DNA from: Streptomyces roseolilacinus
Lineage (GTDB): Bacteria; Actinomycetota; Actinomycetes; Streptomycetales; Streptomycetaceae
DNA length: 64,000 nt
NCBI RefSeq assembly: GCF_014649335.1
Contig: NZ_BMSV01000004.1
Coordinates: 248,001 to 312,000 of the forward strand
Direction: 5' to 3'
Shown: piece after piece, positions 58,601 through 64,000 of the stretch
How the letters are laid out: each line of letters opens with the position of its first letter
How positions within the stretch are numbered: the stretch's first letter is position 1
The notes under the pieces: generated by a model
Seen by the model: the letters and a program-made list of their open reading frames with translations, nothing else
Told to the model about the DNA's origin: nothing
The model's database searches: none
Program-made: the position numbers and the translations under genes

Positions 58601-59725
58601 TCACAGCCCGGTGATCACGTCGCGCAGGGCGCCGATGACGCGGTCCTGGACGGCTTCGGGCAGCGACGGGTACATGGGCAGCGAGAAGATCTCGCCGGCG
58701 AGCCTCTCGGTGACGGGCAGCGATCCGGGCTTCCAGCCGAGGTGGGCGAAGCCGGACATGGTGTGCACGGGCCACGGGTAGCTGATGTTGAGCGCGATGT
58801 CGTGGGCCTTGAGGGCCTCCACGACGTCGTCGCGGCGCGGGTGGCGGACGACGTACACGTAGTACACGTGGGTGTTGCCGGGGTTGGTGGCGGGCAGCAG
58901 GAGGCCCCCGGGGCCGGTGAGGTCGGCGAGTCCCTCCTCGTAGCGCCGGGCGACGGCGCCCCGGGCCTCGACGTACGCGTCGAGGCGGGTGAGCTTGCGG
59001 CGCAGGATCTCGGCCTGGACCTCGTCGAGGCGGGCGTTGTGGCCGGGGGTGCGGACGACGTAGTACGTCTTGTCCATGCCGTAGTAGCGCAGCTGGCGGA
59101 CGGCCCGGTCGGTCTCCTCGTCGGCGGTGAGGACGGCGCCGCCGTCGCCGTACGCGCCGAGGACCTTCGTCGGGTAGAAGGAGTACGCGGCGGCGTGGCC
59201 CATCGTGCCGGCGGGCCGGCCGTGGTGGCGGGCGCCGTGCGCCTGGGCGCAGTCCTCCAGGATCCTCAGGCCGTGCCGTTCGGCGAGGCGGCGCAGCGGC
59301 TCCATGTCGGCGCACTGCCCGTAGAGGTGGACCGGCAGGAGGACCTTGGTGCGGTCGGTGATCGCGGCCTCGACCTGGTCGGTGTCGATGAGGAAGTCCT
59401 CCTCGCGGACGTCGACGAAGACGGGCGTGGCGCCGGTGGAGACGATCGCGACGACCGTCGGGGCGGCCGTGTTGGAGACGGTGACCACCTCGTCGCCGGG
59501 GCCGACGCCGAGGGCCTCGAGGGCGAGCTTCAGGGCGTTGGTGCCGTTGTCGACGCCGGTGCACCGGTGGCCGGCGCCGTGGTAGGCGGCGAACTCCTCC
59601 TCGAACCCCCGGACGCTGTCGCCGAGCACGAGGCGGCCGGACGCGAAGACCTTCCCGACCGCTTCGAGGATGTCGTCCTTCTCCTTCGCGTACTCGGGCA
59701 GGTAGTCCCAGACGTACGTGGTCAT
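58601..59725 (-). CDS. DegT/DnrJ/EryC1-type sugar aminotransferase
   Basis: A 374-residue PLP enzyme: '[18 protein letters not shown]', '[19 protein letters not shown]', Schiff-base Lys in '[17 protein letters not shown]', '[20 protein letters not shown]'. The N-terminus '[18 protein letters not shown]' and overall sequence are close to 3-aminotransferases of the EvaB/DnmJ group (remembered, not searched). It would install the C3 amino group. ATG 59723-59725 follows GAGGAGAACC. Confidence 0.92.
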   Translation of the reverse strand: MTTYVWDYLPEYAKEKDDILEAVGKVFASGRLVLGDSVRGFEEEFAAYHGAGHRCTGVDNGTNALKLALEALGVGPGDEVVTVSNTAAPTVVAIVSTGATPVFVDVREEDFLIDTDQVEAAITDRTKVLLPVHLYGQCADMEPLRRLAERHGLRILEDCAQAHGARHHGRPAGTMGHAAAYSFYPTKVLGAYGDGGAVLTADEETDRAVRQLRYYGMDKTYYVVRTPGHNARLDEVQAEILRRKLTRLDAYVEARGAVARRYEEGLADLTGPGGLLLPATNPGNTHVYYVYVVRHPRRDDVVEALKAHDIALNISYPWPVHTMSGFAHLGWKPGSLPVTERLAGEIFSLPMYPSLPEAVQDRVIGALRDVITGL

Positions 59726-59755
59726 GGTTCTCCTCGGGTGCGTGACGGCTGCGGT

Positions 59756-60733
59756 TCAGGGTCGGGACGTCGTGCGGGCGGCCTTCCACCAGTCGGGGTT
59801 GTCGCGGTACCAGGCGACGGTCGCGGCGAGCCCCTCGCCGAAGGGGTGGCGCGGGGCGTAGCCGAGTTCGTCGCGGATCTTGCGGTCGTCGAGGGCGTAG
59901 CGCAGGTCGTGGCCCTTGCGGTCGGGGACGCGGCGGACCATCGAGGGGCCGGCGCCGCAGAGGGCGAGGATCCGCTCGGTGAGGTCGCGGTTGGTGAGTT
60001 CGTCGCCGCCGCCGACGTTGTAGACCTCGCCGGCCCGGCCGCGGGTGAGGACGAGGTGGACGGCGCGGCAGTGGTCGTCGACGTGGAGCCACTCGCGGCG
60101 GTTGCGGCCGTCGCCGTACAGCGGGACGGGCTCGCCCCGCAGGAGGTGGGTCACGAAGCGCGGGACGAGCTTCTCGGGGTGCTGGCGGGGCCCGTAGTTG
60201 TTGGAGCAGCGGGTGACGGAGACGTGCAGCCCGTGGGTGCGCCAGTGGGCGCGGGCGACGAGGTCGGCTCCGGCCTTGGACGCGGCGTAGGGGGAGTTGG
60301 GCAGCAGCGGCGACTCCTCGGTCCACGAGCCGGTGTCGATGGAGCCGTACACCTCGTCGGTGGAGACGTGGACGACGCGTCCGACGCGGGCGGCGACGGC
60401 GGCCTCCAGGAGGGTCTGCGTGCCCAGGACGTTGGTGCGGACGAAGTCGGCGCCGCCGTCGATGGACCGGTCGACGTGCGACTCGGCGGCGAAGTGGACG
60501 ACCGCGTCGTGGCCGGGCAGCAGCCCGGCGAGGAGCGGGGCGTCGCACACGTCGCCGCGGACGAAGGCGAGCCGGTCGTGGGCGGCGGGCAGGTTGGCCC
60601 GGTTGCCGGCGTAGGTCAGCTTGTCGAGGACGGTGACGGTGTGCGCGGCGCCGGGCTCGTACGCGTCGTCGAGCAGGGCCCGTACGTAGTGGGAGCCGAT
60701 GAAGCCGGCGCCGCCGGTCACCAGGATCCTCAT
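59756..60733 (-). CDS. rmlB: dTDP-glucose 4,6-dehydratase
   Basis: A 325-residue extended SDR: 'MRILVTGGAGFIGSHYVRAL', 'HFAAESHVDRSIDGG', 'VHVSTDEVYGSI' with the Thr-Asp-Glu catalytic set, 'PYAASKAGADLVARA' (YxxxK) and 'RCSNNYGPRQHPEKLVPRF'. It makes TDP-4-keto-6-deoxyglucose. Its ATG overlaps the thymidylyltransferase stop by 4 nt. Confidence 0.95.
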   Translation of the reverse strand: MRILVTGGAGFIGSHYVRALLDDAYEPGAAHTVTVLDKLTYAGNRANLPAAHDRLAFVRGDVCDAPLLAGLLPGHDAVVHFAAESHVDRSIDGGADFVRTNVLGTQTLLEAAVAARVGRVVHVSTDEVYGSIDTGSWTEESPLLPNSPYAASKAGADLVARAHWRTHGLHVSVTRCSNNYGPRQHPEKLVPRFVTHLLRGEPVPLYGDGRNRREWLHVDDHCRAVHLVLTRGRAGEVYNVGGGDELTNRDLTERILALCGAGPSMVRRVPDRKGHDLRYALDDRKIRDELGYAPRHPFGEGLAATVAWYRDNPDWWKAARTTSRP

Positions 60734-61638
60734 GCGCGCTCCTCGGGTCGCACGGCGCCCCCCTCGTGCCGGGCGTCGCTGGTGATGTCCATCAGGTAGC
60801 GGCCGTAGGGGGACTTGGACAGGGCGAGGCCGAGCCGGTGGCAGGCGTCGCGGTCGATGTACCCCATGCGCCAGGCGATCTCCTCGACGCAGCCGATGCG
60901 GACGCCCTGGCGGCGGGAGAGGATCTGCACGTACTGGCCGGCCTCGGTGAGGGCGTCGTGGGTGCCGGTGTCGAGCCACACGAAGCCGCGCCCCAGCTGC
61001 ACGAACTCGACCTTGCCGCGTTCCAGGTAGACGCGGTTGACGTCGGTGATCTCCAGTTCGCCGCGTGCGGAGGGGCGCAGGGAGCGGGCGATGCGGACGA
61101 CGTCGTTGTCGTAGAGGTACAGGCCGGTGACGGCCAGGTTGGAGCGGGGCCTGGCGGGTTTCTCCTCCAGGCGGACGAGGCGCCCCTCGGTGTCGATCTC
61201 CCCGACGCCGTACCGCTCGGGGTCGCCGACCGGGTAGCCGAACAGGACGCAGCCGTCGACGTCCCTGGCGCTGGTGCGCAGGATCTCGCCGAAGCCGGGC
61301 CCGTGGAAGAGGTTGTCGCCGAGGATGAGGGCGACGGAGTCGTCCCCGATGTGCTCGGCGCCCAGGACGAACGCGTCGGCGAGGCCGCGCGGCTTGTCCT
61401 GTTCGGCGTAGCTGAGGGTGAGGCCGAGGGTGGAGCCGTCGCCCAGGAGGCGCTGGAAGCCCGGCACCTCACCCGGCGCGGCGATGACCTGGATCTCGGT
61501 GACGCCGGCCAGCATCAGCACGGACAGCGGGTAGTAGATCATCGGCTTGTCGTAGACCGGCAGCAGCTGCTTGGAGACGCCCAGCGTGATGGGGTGCAGC
61601 CGGGTGCCGTTGCCGCCGGCCAGGATGATTCCCTTCAT
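60730..61638 (-). CDS. rmlA: Glucose-1-phosphate thymidylyltransferase
   Basis: A 302-residue nucleotidyltransferase: 'MKGIILAGGNGTRLHPITLG', 'VSKQLLPVYDKPMIYYPLSV', 'LILGDNLFHGPGFGEIL', 'EEKPARPRSNLAVTGLYLYD'. It makes TDP-glucose from dTTP and glucose-1-phosphate, the first committed step of the sugar branch. Confidence 0.96.
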   Translation of the reverse strand: MKGIILAGGNGTRLHPITLGVSKQLLPVYDKPMIYYPLSVLMLAGVTEIQVIAAPGEVPGFQRLLGDGSTLGLTLSYAEQDKPRGLADAFVLGAEHIGDDSVALILGDNLFHGPGFGEILRTSARDVDGCVLFGYPVGDPERYGVGEIDTEGRLVRLEEKPARPRSNLAVTGLYLYDNDVVRIARSLRPSARGELEITDVNRVYLERGKVEFVQLGRGFVWLDTGTHDALTEAGQYVQILSRRQGVRIGCVEEIAWRMGYIDRDACHRLGLALSKSPYGRYLMDITSDARHEGGAVRPEERA

Positions 61639-61683
61639 CCTCCGGTCCCTTCCGGTGTCGCAGCGGTCGCGGACCCGGCCCGG

Positions 61684-63039
61684 TCACGGGTCGGCGGTGG
61701 TGCGGGGGGCCGGGGACGTCTGGGCGGGCCGCGTCCGCGACAGGAAGCGGTGGCCGCGCAGCTCCTCCTCCGCGGTCAGCTCGACCCGGTTCATGGCCAG
61801 GCGCAGCAGCGGTGGCGCCATCAGGGAGGTGAGGACGGCCATGAGGACGACGATGGAGTACATCTCCACGGTGAGCAGGCCCAGCCGGACGCCGATCAGG
61901 GCGATGATCACCTCGATCACGCCGCGGGCGTTGATGCCGGCTCCCAGGGCGAGCGACTCCCAGCGGTTCATGCGGGTGGTGAGCCCGCCCAGGAAGGCGC
62001 CGAGGAACTTGCCGAGGACGGCGACGGCGAACACCGCCATCCCCCACAGGGCGACCTCGGGGTCGACGAGCGAGGTGAGGTCCATGCGCAGGCCGGCGGT
62101 CGCGAAGAACAGCGGCGCGAGGACGGACATGATCGTCGTGTTGAGGGGGGCGAGGGACGCCGTGTCGAACTCCTTGGTCCCGCCGATGAGGATGCCGCAC
62201 AGGAAAGCGCCGAGGGCGGCCTCCAGGCCGAGGGCGTGGGTGCCCGCGGCGGACAGCATCATCAGGACGACGGCGGTGACGACGGGCAGTCCGGGCACGT
62301 CGGCGCGGGCGGAGGCGCGCATCGCGGCGCCGACGAGGTACCGGCCCACGGTCACGGTGGCGAGGATGAGCAGGCCGACCTCGCCGAGCGTGGTGAACAC
62401 CTCGCCGGCGTAGAGGCCGGTGGTGGCCATGGCCGCGATCAGGGACAGCAGGACCCAGCCCACGGCGTCGTCGATGGTGACCGCCACCAGGATCATCTGG
62501 CCGACGTCCCGGTGGATGAGCTTCATGTCGATGAGCGTGCGGGCGATGACGGGGATGGCGCTGACGCACATCACGACGCCGACGAACAGCGCGAAGACGG
62601 TGGGGTCGGCGCCGGGGGCACGCAGCTGGGCGGGGAGGAGGAAGCCGAGTCCGGCGCCGAGGACGAGCGGGACGAGCAGCCCCGCGGCGCCCACCCCGGC
62701 CGCGCGGGCCCCCTGCCTGCGGACGAGCTTGAGGTCGAGGTGGATGCCGCTGAAGCCGACGAGGAGGATGACGCCGAACTGGCCGACCGCGTCGAGGAGG
62801 TGCATGTGCTCGGTGCTCTGCGGGAACAGCCAGTTCCCGACGCCGGGGGCGACGTGGAACAGCAGGGACGGGCCGAGGAGCACCCCGGCCGTGAGTTCCC
62901 CGACGACCGCGGGCATGCCGAGGCGCTCCGCGAGGCGCCCGAGGAGCAGGGCGAACAGCAGCAGTACGCCCACCTGGAGCAGCAGCACCATCAGGGCGTG
63001 GCTGGGGAGGGGCTCGACCACCGAGGCGGCCACGGACAT
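61684..63039 (-). CDS. Cation/proton antiporter (CPA2 type)
   Basis: A 451-residue membrane protein with about 12 TM segments: 'GMPAVVGELTAGVLLGPSLL', 'FGVILLVGFSGIHLDLKLV', 'ILVAVTIDDAVGWVLLSLI' (the ion-binding Asp pair), 'GLEAALGAFLCGILIGG' and 'GAGINARGVIEVIIALIGV'. Antiporters of this kind are often embedded in natural-product clusters, where they are proposed as exporters. It lies between the second isonitrile synthase and the sugar genes in one operon. Confidence 0.9.
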   Translation of the reverse strand: MSVAASVVEPLPSHALMVLLLQVGVLLLFALLLGRLAERLGMPAVVGELTAGVLLGPSLLFHVAPGVGNWLFPQSTEHMHLLDAVGQFGVILLVGFSGIHLDLKLVRRQGARAAGVGAAGLLVPLVLGAGLGFLLPAQLRAPGADPTVFALFVGVVMCVSAIPVIARTLIDMKLIHRDVGQMILVAVTIDDAVGWVLLSLIAAMATTGLYAGEVFTTLGEVGLLILATVTVGRYLVGAAMRASARADVPGLPVVTAVVLMMLSAAGTHALGLEAALGAFLCGILIGGTKEFDTASLAPLNTTIMSVLAPLFFATAGLRMDLTSLVDPEVALWGMAVFAVAVLGKFLGAFLGGLTTRMNRWESLALGAGINARGVIEVIIALIGVRLGLLTVEMYSIVVLMAVLTSLMAPPLLRLAMNRVELTAEEELRGHRFLSRTRPAQTSPAPRTTADP

Positions 63040-63127
63040 GAGCGGTACTCCTTTCCGTACGACGACCCGGGTGCGCGGCCCGGCCGGCGTGACCCGCGGG
63101 TCACGCCGGCCGGGCCGCGGTGGTACG

Positions 63128-64000
63128 TCAGGCCGCCGCCGCGGAGCTCGTGGCGGTGCCCGTCCCGCTGTCGTCGCCGACCGCCTCGAAGTGGCTGGGC
63201 CGGCCGTCCTGGTAGACCTCGCGGCCGATCTTCTCGGCGTCGCGGCGGTGCATCAGCTCCCAGGTGCCGTCCGTGTGGTGCATCAGGACGGAGTGCCACG
63301 GCGTGGTCCACGCGTCGGCGGCGCCGAGGAGGCGGATGCCGAACTTGATCGAGCCGCGGTTCTGCGGGTGGATGGAGAGCCGGACGTTGTGCGGATACCG
63401 CTCGGCGATCAGCTCGCTCCAGGCGCGGCTGCGGAGGATGACCTCGTACGCGCGGCGGCGGCAGTCGCGCTGCAGGGCGGAGCGGGAGCCCTCCCAGCCG
63501 GCGGTGTCCTCGACGAGGAACCGGGTGATGCCGCGGTACATGCGCAGCGACGCCTCGTCCTCGCGGACCTCGGCGCGCAGCTCCTCCAGGGACGGGCCGA
63601 GGGTCTCGGCGGCCTTCTGGCGCTTCTCGTCGTACGTCAGGTCGGGGCCGTACACGTCGCGCAGGTCGAAGGTGTCGAGGTGGTCGGCGAGGCCCTCGGC
63701 GTGGATCATGTCGAGCACCGCGTCGTTGTACGCGTCGATGTGCTCGTCCGGCACGCGGATGACGTCGCCGAAGATGTGGCCGTCGGAGCAGATCAGGACC
63801 TTCGCGCCGGGCTCGTAGACCTTCTCGATCTCGGCGCACAGCGAGTCGAGGAAGCGCAGGGCCAGCCGCTCGCCCTGGTCCGGGAGGTGGCCGAAGACCT
63901 TGTCCGTGTTGGGCGACTTGCACGGGAAGCCCGGCAGGCTGAAGATCACCTGTTCGTTCTTGGCGACGAAGTCGGCTATCTGACTCAACTGCTCGGGAAA
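63128..64000 (-). CDS. Isonitrile synthase (PvcA/IsnA/DIT1 family), copy 2, partial
   Basis: About 291 C-terminal residues; the frame is open through the right edge, so the N-terminal Cys-rich start is missing. It shares family blocks with copy 1: 'VIFSLPGFPCKSPNTDKVFG', 'LICSDGHIFGDVIRVPDEHI', 'VRLSIHPQNRGSIKFGIRLL' and 'WTTPWHSVLMHH'. The second Ala of 'FPAKSPN' is Cys here. The Ser/Thr/Ala-rich C-terminus is unusual. It is upstream of the antiporter and sugar genes in the same orientation. Its identity to copy 1 looks moderate, so it is not a recent duplicate. Confidence 0.9.
   Translation of the reverse strand, partial: FPEQLSQIADFVAKNEQVIFSLPGFPCKSPNTDKVFGHLPDQGERLALRFLDSLCAEIEKVYEPGAKVLICSDGHIFGDVIRVPDEHIDAYNDAVLDMIHAEGLADHLDTFDLRDVYGPDLTYDEKRQKAAETLGPSLEELRAEVREDEASLRMYRGITRFLVEDTAGWEGSRSALQRDCRRRAYEVILRSRAWSELIAERYPHNVRLSIHPQNRGSIKFGIRLLGAADAWTTPWHSVLMHHTDGTWELMHRRDAEKIGREVYQDGRPSHFEAVGDDSGTGTATSSAAAA

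Overview
The window is high-GC DNA with the gene families of a Streptomyces chromosome: a WhiJ/AbaA-like DUF5753-DUF397 pair, many GTG starts, 4-nt start/stop overlaps, TetR and ECF regulators, and secondary-metabolite genes. No rRNA, CRISPR array or transposase gene was seen.

Layout. 1-4205 looks like ordinary chromosome: a partial TetR repressor, a secreted M6-type metalloprotease and an acyl-CoA ligase. A tRNA-Arg(CCU) gene at 4206 opens a disturbed zone reaching about 10260. It holds a regulator fused in frame to an integrase tail, a low-GC DarT-DarG toxin-antitoxin pair, small orphan genes, a tRNA-Gly 3' half that looks like an attachment site, and a second copy of its 16-bp core beyond a DUF4386/TetR pair. 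10371-17363 carries an LLM oxidoreductase and two divergent, similarly built modules. Each module is a small protein overlapping a STAND NTPase with near-identical TPR repeats, and the proteins share a short 'RSVA...TGDN' tag.

17440-23728 holds an unusual pair: an aminotransferase fused to an adenylate-forming domain, plus an aldehyde dehydrogenase. It also holds a fused Mrr-type nuclease-TerD protein. 25039-27965 looks like an alkylation-damage response: an ECF sigma factor translationally coupled to a protein that joins a Cys-to-Ser alkyltransferase domain to an Ada zinc sensor, then a true O6-alkylguanine methyltransferase and a 2OG-Fe(II) oxygenase. 28072-42660 is mostly housekeeping: a membrane protein, a D,D-carboxypeptidase with a very long disordered tail, a GPP34 protein, DUF5753/DUF397, a sodium:solute symporter, an ADP-ribosylglycohydrolase, a metal-chelate ABC importer and a DNA-binding protein.

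43168 to the right edge is a biosynthetic gene cluster that continues past the window. One operon holds a HAD phosphatase, a PvcA/DIT1-type isonitrile synthase, a TauD/PvcB-like 2OG oxygenase, a CmlS-like flavin halogenase and a VAO-type FAD oxidase. An MFS exporter follows on the other strand. Next comes a copper cassette: a Met-rich membrane peptide, a CopA-type ATPase and a PCu(A)C chaperone. The opposite-strand operon starts with a second isonitrile synthase, cut by the window edge, followed by a cation/proton antiporter and a complete gene set for a TDP-3-amino-2,3,6-trideoxyhexose. Together these suggest a halogenated, aminosugar-decorated isonitrile natural product linked to copper handling. 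No glycosyltransferase is visible in the window.
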